5,308 nt of DNA from UBA6183 sp964545895 (GTDB taxonomy: Bacteria > Bacteroidota > Bacteroidia > UKL13-3). Position numbers and translations under genes: made by a program. The DNA lies in the NCBI GenBank assembly GCA_964545895.1, contig CAZJHS010000137.1, positions 1-5,308 on the forward strand, in the 5' to 3' direction. A model generated the notes under the pieces. That model saw only the letters and a list, made by a program, of their open reading frames with translations. It searched no databases and had not been told where the DNA came from. Of the stretch, positions 1 through 5,308 are shown in pieces; the first letter of the stretch is position 1; every line of letters starts with the position of its first letter.

Positions 1-48
1 GCCAGAGTGGTGGAACAAGGACGAAAGAAAATAGGATTTTAAATACAT
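1..48. other. Short unassigned left edge, possibly the tail of a convergent gene
   Basis: This stretch lies outside the pyruvate kinase terminator. All three plus-strand frames are open from the window edge and reach a stop: TAG at 32-34, TAA at 40-42 and TAA at 48-50. Any of them could be the last 10-15 codons of a plus-strand gene converging on the shared terminator. The peptides are too short to recognise, and third-position base use does not pick a frame clearly. The first bases resemble the 5' end of a tRNA-Leu, but the match breaks down after about 15 bases. Confidence 0.2.
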
Positions 49-82
49 AAAAAAGCCCCGAAGTTTCATTCGGGGCTTTTTT
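49..82. terminator. Bidirectional rho-independent terminator after pyk
   Basis: The arms at 49-62 and 69-82 are perfect 14-base inverted repeats around a 6-base loop (GTTTCA, 63-68). The GC-rich core is GCCCCGAA / TTCGGGGC. It is flanked by six A on the left and six T on the right, so on either strand the hairpin is followed by a U-tract. It starts 5 bases after the stop codon of pyruvate kinase on the minus strand. It could also terminate a convergent plus-strand gene from the left. Confidence 0.95.
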
Positions 83-86
83 GTTT

Positions 87-1520
87 TTATTCAATTTCGC
101 TAATTTTTACTGCATTGGTTCGTGGCCTGTTTTTAATTGGCAAGCTTGCTGTATTAATCACCAAATCGCCAGCGCTAATTAATCCTTGCTCCTTAAGCAC
201 ATTGTTTACATCTTGTATAGATTGATCGGTGCTTTCGAAATTTTTGTAATAAAATGCACGTACACCCCAAACTAAATTTAAGGTATTAATTAAACGTGTA
301 TTGCCCGTAAAAATATAAATAGGTGCTTTAGGGCGGAAAGAAGAAATTTTGTATGCCGTATAACCGCTAAAAGTCATGCTTACAATAGCCGATGCTTTTA
401 AATGGTCGGAAATACGCACCGCTGTAAAGCAAATTTCATCACTTAAAAAAGTTGGCGAATCGGCTGTTGGACGAACACCTTTAAAAAATGGAGCATTTGT
501 TTTTTCAGCTTCGGCAATGGTATTGGCCATGTGCTTAATGGCTAATACTGGATAAGCACCTACAGAAGTTTCGGCACTTAGCATTACCGCATCAGCTCCA
601 TCCATCACTGCATTGGCTATATCATTTACCTCAGCACGTGTTGGCGATGGATTAGTAATCATGCTTTCCATCATTTGTGTAGCAATAATTACAGGCTTAC
701 CTGCTCCTATACATTTTTTTACAATGCTTTTTTGTATAACAGGCACCTGAGCCATTGGCATCTCAACCCCCAAATCACCACGAGCCACCATAATACCATC
801 GGCAACAGCAATAATTTCGTCTAGGTTTTCAACTGCTTCTGGTTTTTCAATTTTTGCAATTACACGCGGCTTCCACTCATACCCATCAATTATTTTTTTC
901 AGGTCAATAATATCTTGCGCATGACGCACAAAGCTCAACCCAATCCAATCAACACGTTCTTCAATACCAAACATCAAATCGGCATGGTCTTTTTCTGTCA
1001 TGGCCGGAATAGATAATTTGGTTTGAGGTAGATTAAATCCCTTTTTGGTAGATAGCATACCACCAAAATTTACCTTACATTTAATTTCATCTACACCATT
1101 AGTCTCAAGCACTTCAATTTCTAATTTGCCATCATCTAATAAAATTAATTCGCCCGGCTTTACATCTTTAGCTAAACCTTCAAACTTTACCGATATTCTT
1201 TCGGAAGTACCTATAACAGGCACTGTAGTTACAGTAATAATGGTTCCGGTTATTAACTCAATTTTACCATTTTCCATTTCGCCAACCCTAAGTTTTGGCC
1301 CTTGTAAATCTAAAAGCAAACTTACAAACGAGTTTGTATCGGAATTTACCTGACGAATATTTTGAACCACCTTGCGGTGATCATCGTAGCTACCATGTGA
1401 AAAATTTAAGCGACAAACATCTACGCCTTCTTCAATAATAGATTTTAACATATCGTAACTTGCAGTGGCAGGGCCAATAGTAGCCACAATTTTGGTACGA
1501 TTAAAGTTTATAGTTTTCAT
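87..1520 (-). CDS. pyk: Pyruvate kinase (probably K+-independent type)
   Basis: Cytoplasmic glycolytic enzyme that transfers phosphate from phosphoenolpyruvate to ADP, giving pyruvate and ATP. At 477 residues it has the usual bacterial length. The N-terminal RTKIVATIGPAT (8-19) and CRLNFSHG (36-43) supply Arg37, Asn39 and Ser41 of the active site. A B domain spans roughly 80-170. The signature VIAKIEKPE (220-228) contains catalytic Lys223 and metal ligand Glu225, and ARGDLG (246-251) contains Asp249. ATQMMESM (280-287) and the DGADAVMLSAET stretch (307-318) complete the barrel. The C-terminal domain has TFSGYTA (383-389), aligning with the phosphate-binding loop of allosteric pyruvate kinases, although effector binding cannot be judged. 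The segment DLQGPKLRVG (71-80) has Lys76 where K+-dependent enzymes have Glu, so monovalent-cation independence is inferred. The ATG start fits the family N-terminus. It lies 22 bases after the upstream gene's stop, so the two are probably co-transcribed, ending at the hairpin at 49-82. Confidence 0.98.
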   Translation of the reverse strand: MKTINFNRTKIVATIGPATASYDMLKSIIEEGVDVCRLNFSHGSYDDHRKVVQNIRQVNSDTNSFVSLLLDLQGPKLRVGEMENGKIELITGTIITVTTVPVIGTSERISVKFEGLAKDVKPGELILLDDGKLEIEVLETNGVDEIKCKVNFGGMLSTKKGFNLPQTKLSIPAMTEKDHADLMFGIEERVDWIGLSFVRHAQDIIDLKKIIDGYEWKPRVIAKIEKPEAVENLDEIIAVADGIMVARGDLGVEMPMAQVPVIQKSIVKKCIGAGKPVIIATQMMESMITNPSPTRAEVNDIANAVMDGADAVMLSAETSVGAYPVLAIKHMANTIAEAEKTNAPFFKGVRPTADSPTFLSDEICFTAVRISDHLKASAIVSMTFSGYTAYKISSFRPKAPIYIFTGNTRLINTLNLVWGVRAFYYKNFESTDQSIQDVNNVLKEQGLISAGDLVINTASLPIKNRPRTNAVKISEIE

Positions 1521-1542
1521 TCTTATATAATAAGTTCTGTTT

Positions 1543-1959
1543 TTAAATGTACATCAGGTTAGTTTTCGATTTCATTTTATCGGGGTCGGTAGCATAAATA
1601 AATTGTACAGTTGGTATTTGCCTGAACACATCTTTAAGCGGTTGCTCCTCAAAAAAATCAATTGCACCTTTAACAATAAGTAAATAATCGCAGTTTTTAA
1701 CATCAGGTAGCAAGTATTGGCCATCATCTTTATTACTTAAAAGCAAGTAAGTGGTATGGTTCTCCTCGTGCTTAAACTCAAAACAAGCAAACGCAGCTGG
1801 TACTCCATTTAACTCCAACTCATAATCATCTATACGAGCAAAAATAAAGGGATTGTGCTGATTGATAAACCATGCTAACCTATGCGGAATTTCCTGCGTT
1901 ACAATTCCATAAAGCAAAAAATCACATTCAAACTCAATGTCTAATTCAAACTTTTTGAT
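1543..1959 (-). CDS. IPExxxVDY family protein, function unknown; start codon uncertain
   Basis: Small cytosolic-looking protein (no signal peptide or membrane segment) of the Bacteroidota family named after its motif. Here the motif is LPDVKNCDY, ending about 46 residues before the C-terminus. Other family-like stretches are HRLAWFINQ near the N-terminus and the C-terminal IPTVQFIY...DPDKMKSKTNLMYI. No function is established. The first conventional start in frame is TTG at 1917, giving 124 residues. Yet the frame stays open to a TAA at 1975-1977, and its upstream translation, KKFELDIEFECDF running into LLYGIV, looks like the family's conserved N-terminus. Starting at TTG would cut through that block. 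I therefore placed the start at ATC (1959-1957), which gives a 139-residue protein beginning like MKK-type relatives. ATT (1971) and ATA (1974) are alternatives, as is a sequencing error. The gene lies upstream of pyk in the same unit; this neighbourhood with pyk and rnc recurs in the phylum, from memory. Confidence 0.85.
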   Translation of the reverse strand: MKKFELDIEFECDFLLYGIVTQEIPHRLAWFINQHNPFIFARIDDYELELNGVPAAFACFEFKHEENHTTYLLLSNKDDGQYLLPDVKNCDYLLIVKGAIDFFEEQPLKDVFRQIPTVQFIYATDPDKMKSKTNLMYI

Positions 1960-2010
1960 AGGTGTGTAAATTATTTATGCGAATTAACGAAATTAGCAAT
2001 TGGTTAAAGT

Positions 2011-2039
2011 TAAACATACCGTTAAGTTTTGCACAACAA
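2011..2039 (-). promoter_or_regulatory. Candidate promoter for the IPExxxVDY-pyk unit
   Basis: On the minus strand, TTG (2039-2037) is followed after 18 bases by TATGTTTA (2018-2011). This matches the Bacteroidota -7 element TAnnTTTG at all but the last base, and the spacing fits the TTG-N17-23-TAnnTTTG pattern described for Flavobacterium. Transcription would begin near 2004, giving a leader of about 45 bases to the ATC proposed as the start. AT-rich sequence makes chance matches common, so this is a candidate only. Confidence 0.4.
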
Positions 2040-2063
2040 GCAAAAATTTAATGGTGTTTGCTT
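2038..2063. repeat. 7-bp inverted repeat between the two divergent promoters
   Basis: AAGCAAA (2038-2044) and TTTGCTT (2057-2063) are perfect inverted copies with a 12-base spacer. The left arm overlaps the candidate minus-strand upstream promoter box and the right arm contains the plus-strand TTTG box. A dimeric regulator bound here could affect both directions. Equally, the symmetry may arise simply because both arms contain a promoter TTTG-type box in AT-rich DNA. Confidence 0.25.
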
Positions 2064-2089
2064 TTTACTTAAAAAAAACACTTTATTTG
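2057..2089 (+). promoter_or_regulatory. Candidate promoter for acpP-fabF-rnc
   Basis: TTTG (2057-2060) is followed after 21 bases by TTTATTTG (2082-2089), which differs from the Bacteroidota -7 consensus TAnnTTTG only at the second base. The order and spacing fit the primary sigma factor promoters of this phylum. Transcription would begin near 2095, leaving an A-rich leader of roughly 20-25 bases before the acpP ATG, with no Shine-Dalgarno sequence. Confidence 0.5.
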
Positions 2090-2117
2090 CACATTCGAAA
2101 TTAAAACCAATACAAAA

Positions 2118-2357
2118 ATGTCAGACGTAGCATCAAGAGTTAAAGCTATCATTATTGATAAGCTTGGCGTTGAAGAGAGTGAAATTACTCCTGAATCTAA
2201 TTTTACAAATGATTTAGGTGCTGATTCTTTAGACACCGTTGAATTAATTATGGAATTCGAAAAAGAATTTAACATCGCAATTCCAGATGATCAAGCCGAA
2301 AAAATTGGTACTGTAGGTCAAGCTATCAGCTATATCGAGCAGAACGCTAAGGCTTAA
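2118..2357 (+). CDS. acpP: Acyl carrier protein
   Basis: Small acidic cytosolic carrier that holds growing fatty acyl chains as thioesters on a 4'-phosphopantetheine arm. At 79 residues it is the normal length. The attachment site GADSLDTVELIMEFE (34-48) contains Ser37, the residue modified by holo-ACP synthase, and lies at the start of helix II, which docks partner enzymes through its acidic residues. The flanking motifs NDLGADSLD and FNIAIPDDQAEKIGTVG are diagnostic. The ATG is preceded by an A-rich leader without a Shine-Dalgarno motif, usual for Bacteroidota. It is first in the unit, 33 bases ahead of fabF, whose product uses acyl-ACP as substrate. The promoter at 2057-2089 would drive it strongly, as expected for one of the most abundant proteins in the cell. 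Confidence 0.98.
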   Translation: MSDVASRVKAIIIDKLGVEESEITPESNFTNDLGADSLDTVELIMEFEKEFNIAIPDDQAEKIGTVGQAISYIEQNAKA

Positions 2358-2390
2358 TTTTTTCAAAAAAAACAAATCAAACGTAATTAA

Positions 2391-3644
2391 ATGACATCCC
2401 GAAGAGTAGTTGTTACAGGTATAGGAGCGTTAACGCCAATTGGTAACAATGTTCAGGATTACTGGAACGCATTGTCGAACGGTGTGAGTGGGGCAGCCCA
2501 CATCACCCGTTTTGACGCATCCAAATTCAAAACACAGTTTGCCTGCGAAGTAAAAAACTTTGATGTGACCAATTTTATTGATCGCAAAGAAGCACGCAGA
2601 ATGGATCCGTATACACAGTATGCTATGGTTACATCTGACGAGGCAATTATTGACTCTGGTCTTGATTTAGATAAAATAAATAAAGACAGAGCCGCTGTAA
2701 TTTGGGCTTCTGGTATTGGAGGTCTATCTACGTTTCATTCAGAGGTTATTGGCTTTGCAAAAGGCGATGGTACACCTCGTTTCAGTCCGTTCTTTATCCC
2801 AATGATGATTGCGGATATTGCAGCAGGATTGATTTCAATTAAGTACGGATTTAGAGGTCCTAATTTTGCGGTAGTATCAGCTTGCGCTAGTTCTACCAAT
2901 GCTATTAGTGATGCTTATTTGTACATTAAGGCTAACAAGGCCGATATTGCTATAACTGGAGGTTCGGAAGCAAGTGTTTGCGAGCCAGCAGTAGGTGGAT
3001 TTAACTCCATGAAAGCACTTTCGGAACGTAACGATGATCCAAGCACAGCATCTCGTCCATACGATTTAAATCGCGATGGATTTGTGTTAGGCGAAGGAGC
3101 TGGAGCCTTAATTTTAGAAGAATTAGAACACGCTAAAGCGCGTGGTGCTAAAATTTATGCCGAATTAGTTGGCTTTGGCGCTAGTGGCGATGCTTATCAC
3201 ATGACGGCCCCACATCCTGATGGACATGGTGCAAGTTTAGTGATGAAAATGGCCCTTGAAGAAGCTAACATCAAACCTGAGGAAGTTCAATATGTGAATA
3301 CTCACGGTACATCTACTCCATTAGGTGACCCTCAGGAACTAAAAGCTATTCAAAACGTTTTTGGTGATGCCGCTTATCAACTAAATATTAGTTCAACCAA
3401 ATCAATGACTGGCCACTTATTAGGTGGAACTGGAGCAATTGAGGCTATTGCCTGCTTAATGGCTATAGAAAAAGGTATTGTGCCTCCTACAATTAACCAC
3501 ACCACACCAGATCCTGCCATTGATGCTAAATTAAACTTAACGTTTAATACAGCTCAAAAACGCGAGGTAAAGGTTGCACTAAGTAACACATTTGGCTTTG
3601 GCGGACATAATGCTTCGGTGTTATTCCGTAAATACGAAGGCTAA
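2391..3644 (+). CDS. fabF: Beta-ketoacyl-ACP synthase II
   Basis: Condensing enzyme of type II fatty acid synthesis: it joins malonyl-ACP to an acyl-ACP with loss of CO2, extending the chain by two carbons. At 417 residues it is full length with a two-part thiolase fold. The catalytic triad is visible: Cys165 in VSACASSTNA, His305 in THGTSTPLGD and His342 in the KSMTGHLLGGTGA block, where Lys337 is also conserved. NTFGFGGHN (399-407) is the gating loop near the C-terminus. The N-terminus RRVVVTGIGALTPIG is typical and fits the ATG chosen. A FabB-type enzyme is less likely, given the close match to FabF motifs and the position directly after acpP. It follows acpP by 33 bases and precedes rnc by 16, with no terminator in either gap, so the three genes are probably one transcript. 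Confidence 0.98.
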   Translation: MTSRRVVVTGIGALTPIGNNVQDYWNALSNGVSGAAHITRFDASKFKTQFACEVKNFDVTNFIDRKEARRMDPYTQYAMVTSDEAIIDSGLDLDKINKDRAAVIWASGIGGLSTFHSEVIGFAKGDGTPRFSPFFIPMMIADIAAGLISIKYGFRGPNFAVVSACASSTNAISDAYLYIKANKADIAITGGSEASVCEPAVGGFNSMKALSERNDDPSTASRPYDLNRDGFVLGEGAGALILEELEHAKARGAKIYAELVGFGASGDAYHMTAPHPDGHGASLVMKMALEEANIKPEEVQYVNTHGTSTPLGDPQELKAIQNVFGDAAYQLNISSTKSMTGHLLGGTGAIEAIACLMAIEKGIVPPTINHTTPDPAIDAKLNLTFNTAQKREVKVALSNTFGFGGHNASVLFRKYEG

Positions 3645-3660
3645 TTAACTGCTTACCATT

Positions 3661-4398
3661 TTGATTTGGCGTACCACTTCCGGATTTTTCCTTTCCAATT
3701 TTTCGAGTAGTCGTACATCCTACAACAACATCAAAAAAATTACTGGATTTTATCCTGGTGTTATTACTTGCTACATTCAAGCACTAAGGCATCATACCGC
3801 CTCTAATTTAGTGCATAAAAATGGCTCACGCGATAGTAACGAAAGACTTGAATACCTTGGCGATTCGGTGCTTAATACCGTAGTTGCTGAATTGTTATTT
3901 AACAGATTTCCTTATAAAAACGAAGGCTTTTTAACCGAAATGCGTAGCAAAATTGTAAGCCGCGAAAGCTTAAATGATTTAGCTATAAAAATTGGGTTAA
4001 GCCATATTGTGGAGTACGATAGAAGAGCCATTAGTATTCACACCAAAAACAGTATTTTTGGTAATGCCTTAGAAGCTTTTATTGGCGCTATTTTTTTAGA
4101 TGGTGGCTTTTATCTGGCCAAAAAATTTATTCTAAAAAAACTGATTACCCATATTGATTTAGACACCTTACAGTATACCGAAAAAAACTTTAAGGGTAGA
4201 TTAATTGAGTGGGGGCAAAAACAAAACTCAGCTATTGAGTTTGATACATTAGAAGACAACTCTCGCAAGCAACGCATATTTACTGTTTATGTAAAAGTTG
4301 ATGGTTCAACTATGGGCGAGGCTGAGCATATTTCTAAAAAGAAAGCAGAACAATTAGCTGCTGAAAAAGCATGCGAAGCGCTTGGCGTTAAAATCTAA
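3661..4398 (+). CDS. rnc: Ribonuclease III
   Basis: Double-strand-specific endoribonuclease that processes ribosomal RNA precursors and structured mRNAs in the cytoplasm, normally as a dimer. From the TTG start it has 245 residues, the usual length in this phylum. An N-terminal extension (1-28) leads into the nuclease domain. The signature ERLEYLGDS (61-69) carries Glu61, Glu64 and Asp68. The second metal site is GNALEAFIGAIFLD (134-147) with Glu138, but the position of E. coli Asp114 is Asn135. A double-stranded RNA-binding domain follows (about 176-243), from NFKGRLIEW to KKKAEQLAAEKA. No ATG exists in frame before the nuclease core, and a stop at 3646-3648 bounds the upstream side. TTG at 3661 is the best start; CTG at 3649 and ATT at 3658 are the only others upstream. 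It lies 16 bases after fabF, probably in its transcript. Confidence 0.96.
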   Translation: MIWRTTSGFFLSNFSSSRTSYNNIKKITGFYPGVITCYIQALRHHTASNLVHKNGSRDSNERLEYLGDSVLNTVVAELLFNRFPYKNEGFLTEMRSKIVSRESLNDLAIKIGLSHIVEYDRRAISIHTKNSIFGNALEAFIGAIFLDGGFYLAKKFILKKLITHIDLDTLQYTEKNFKGRLIEWGQKQNSAIEFDTLEDNSRKQRIFTVYVKVDGSTMGEAEHISKKKAEQLAAEKACEALGVKI

Positions 4399-4530
4399 AT
4401 CTTAAGTTTTCCTTAATTTATCCAACTACTCAGCATTCTACATCAATATGTAATGGATGTTACCGTAAAAATTATCTACTTTTATTTTCTTGTTTGATAA
4501 GCATTGCTTAACAGTAAAAAAATAAAAGAA
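4399..4530 (+). other. Intergenic region after rnc with a weak promoter-like box
   Basis: These 132 AT-rich bases separate rnc from the secreted-protein gene. The only structure after the rnc stop is a 5-bp inverted repeat (TTAAG 4402-4406, CTTAA 4412-4416) before a few T, too weak to call a terminator. TACTTTTA (4477-4484) resembles the phylum's TAnnTTTG box apart from the last base, but no TTG lies at the expected distance upstream. The final bases before the ATG are A-rich (AAAATAAAAGAA), typical of Bacteroidota translation leaders. Confidence 0.3.
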
Positions 4531-5308
4531 ATGAAAACTAAATTTTACCTGATTTTATTCCTACTTACCTCTTTAATTAGTGGAGCATTTGCCCAACTAA
4601 TGCCAGTTGCAGTAACTGGATTTAACAAAGATGTAATTGCCGATGGTACTGCTGGAGCCGCGGCATCAGTGAATGTAACCAATGGTTTCGACCAAGCTGG
4701 TTGGGCGTTTGTAGCACAAAATTTCAATGGTAGTACAACTTGTGCACTACCAATGAGCAGGGTTGTGAACAGTTTAATTACAGCAGGTTTAACTTATAGT
4801 TTGGCTGATTATACTGGTAACAATGCTTTATATTTAACAGCCAATAATGCCCCAGCCACACTTAACTTTGCGTCTTTCCAATCGGCAAGTACCATTTATA
4901 TTTTAGGTACTACTGGTAGTGGGTCATCAGTAGCTGATATTACTGTTACATTTAACGATGCATCAACCCAAATTTTTACCAATAATACTTTCCCTGATTG
5001 GTTTGGAACATCTGGTGCTGCTAATGCAATTGGCCGTGTAAGTGTTACAACAAATGGTCTTGAGTGCGCTACCACTGGACCAAACTTAGCTCAAATTGCA
5101 CTTACTATAAGTCCTGCAAATATTTTAAAACCTATTACTAGCATTCAGTTTAATCGCACTTCAGCAACTGGTGGTACTAGTAGTCTTGGTATTTTAGCTG
5201 TTAGTATTAACTTTTCTGGTGTAACCGGTGGCAATAGCAACCCATTATTCTCGCCCCCAATCGCGAACTTTGCATACGATAAAGGCATAGATACCGTATG
5301 GATAAATA
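4531..5308 (+). CDS. Secreted surface-type protein, N-terminal part (runs off the window)
   Basis: The frame is open for 259 codons from ATG to the right edge with no stop, so only the N-terminal part is present. Residues 1-21 form a classic Sec signal peptide: Lys2 and Lys4, a hydrophobic core FYLILFLLTSLI, and a likely signal peptidase I site AFA before Gln22. There is no lipoprotein cysteine. The body (about 25-228) is rich in Thr, Ser, Asn, Gly and Ala with alternating beta-strand patterns, including SLADYTGNNALYLTANN (90-106) and TIYILGTTGSGSSVADITVTF (121-141), suggesting a beta-sandwich. Cys71 and Cys179 are the only cysteines in the mature part and could form a disulfide. Residues 240-259, including PPIANFAYDKGIDTVWIN, look like the start of a PKD-type domain. 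Such architecture is common in large exported proteins of Bacteroidota that end in a type IX secretion sorting domain, which would lie beyond the edge. Exact function is not recognised. Confidence 0.9.
   Translation, partial: MKTKFYLILFLLTSLISGAFAQLMPVAVTGFNKDVIADGTAGAAASVNVTNGFDQAGWAFVAQNFNGSTTCALPMSRVVNSLITAGLTYSLADYTGNNALYLTANNAPATLNFASFQSASTIYILGTTGSGSSVADITVTFNDASTQIFTNNTFPDWFGTSGAANAIGRVSVTTNGLECATTGPNLAQIALTISPANILKPITSIQFNRTSATGGTSSLGILAVSINFSGVTGGNSNPLFSPPIANFAYDKGIDTVWIN

Larger units (their letters stand above)
1978..2117. promoter_or_regulatory. Divergent intergenic region between the IPExxxVDY-pyk unit and acpP-fabF-rnc
   Basis: About 140 very AT-rich bases separate two units transcribed away from each other, so both must be started from here unless promoters lie inside genes. 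It holds one promoter-like motif for each direction and a short inverted repeat between their upstream boxes, each listed separately. No RNA gene or riboswitch-like structure is apparent. A 23-codon minus-strand reading frame (2017-1946) starts inside the predicted minus promoter and is probably meaningless. Confidence 0.7.

Noticed and set aside
1..20. Resemblance of the first bases (GCCAGAGTGGTGGAA) to the 5' end of a tRNA-Leu
   Set aside because: The match fails at the D-loop GGTAGAC segment, and no anticodon arm, T arm or matching acceptor 3' end follows before the terminator.
1045..1353. Plus-strand open frame of 102 codons
   Set aside because: It lies entirely antisense within pyruvate kinase, has no recognisable motif, and reflects the codon structure of the real gene.
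1946..2017. A 23-codon minus-strand frame from ATG at 2017 whose TGA overlaps the start region of the IPExxxVDY gene, possibly a leader peptide or a frameshifted N-terminus
   Set aside because: Its ATG falls inside the predicted -7 element, and its sequence does not resemble the family N-terminus; it is more likely chance, though it would matter if transcription starts further upstream.
2069..2275. Minus-strand open frame of 68 codons
   Set aside because: It is antisense to acpP and its promoter, with a serine-rich composition typical of a shadow frame.
3544..3780. Minus-strand open frame of 78 codons across the fabF-rnc junction
   Set aside because: It is antisense to two well-supported genes and has no family resemblance.
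4402..4416. Inverted repeat after rnc as a terminator
   Set aside because: Only 5 AT-dominated base pairs with no long T-tract; too unstable compared with the clear hairpin at 49-82.
4545..4727. Minus-strand open frame of 60 codons
   Set aside because: It is antisense to the secreted-protein gene, whose signal peptide and continuous frame are convincing.

Overview
The window reads as an ordinary housekeeping segment of an AT-rich member of the Bacteroidota. Four things point there. One gene encodes a protein of the IPExxxVDY family, which I know only from that phylum. The pyruvate kinase and RNase III sequences have the Bacteroidota style. The start codons have A/T-rich leaders without Shine-Dalgarno sequences. 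The apparent promoters resemble the phylum's TTG / TAnnTTTG pattern. I cannot assign a genus.

Layout. Bases 1-48 hold only an unassignable end of something to the left. A strong bidirectional hairpin terminator (49-82) closes the minus-strand unit. That unit is read right to left and carries an IPExxxVDY-family protein of unknown function, then pyruvate kinase 22 bases later. A 140-base divergent intergenic region (about 1978-2117) contains back-to-back promoter-like elements and a 7-bp inverted repeat. The plus-strand unit then runs acpP, fabF, rnc with gaps of 33 and 16 bases, so these are probably co-transcribed. After a 132-base gap, a new plus-strand gene begins. It encodes a secreted surface-type protein and runs off the right edge at base 5308.

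How the genes work together. AcpP is the acyl carrier that holds growing acyl chains, and FabF (beta-ketoacyl-ACP synthase II) elongates them. RNase III sits behind them in the same unit, as in many bacteria. Pyruvate kinase makes pyruvate and ATP at the end of glycolysis, which ultimately feeds acetyl-CoA into fatty acid synthesis. The secreted protein at the right edge appears unrelated to this block.

Points worth a second look: the IPExxxVDY gene has no ATG/GTG/TTG start compatible with its full conserved N-terminus, and rnc must also start at a non-ATG codon. Pyruvate kinase carries the residue set of the K+-independent class. RNase III has Asn where E. coli has the metal-binding Asp114. 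I found no mobile element, CRISPR array, RNA gene or obviously novel system.
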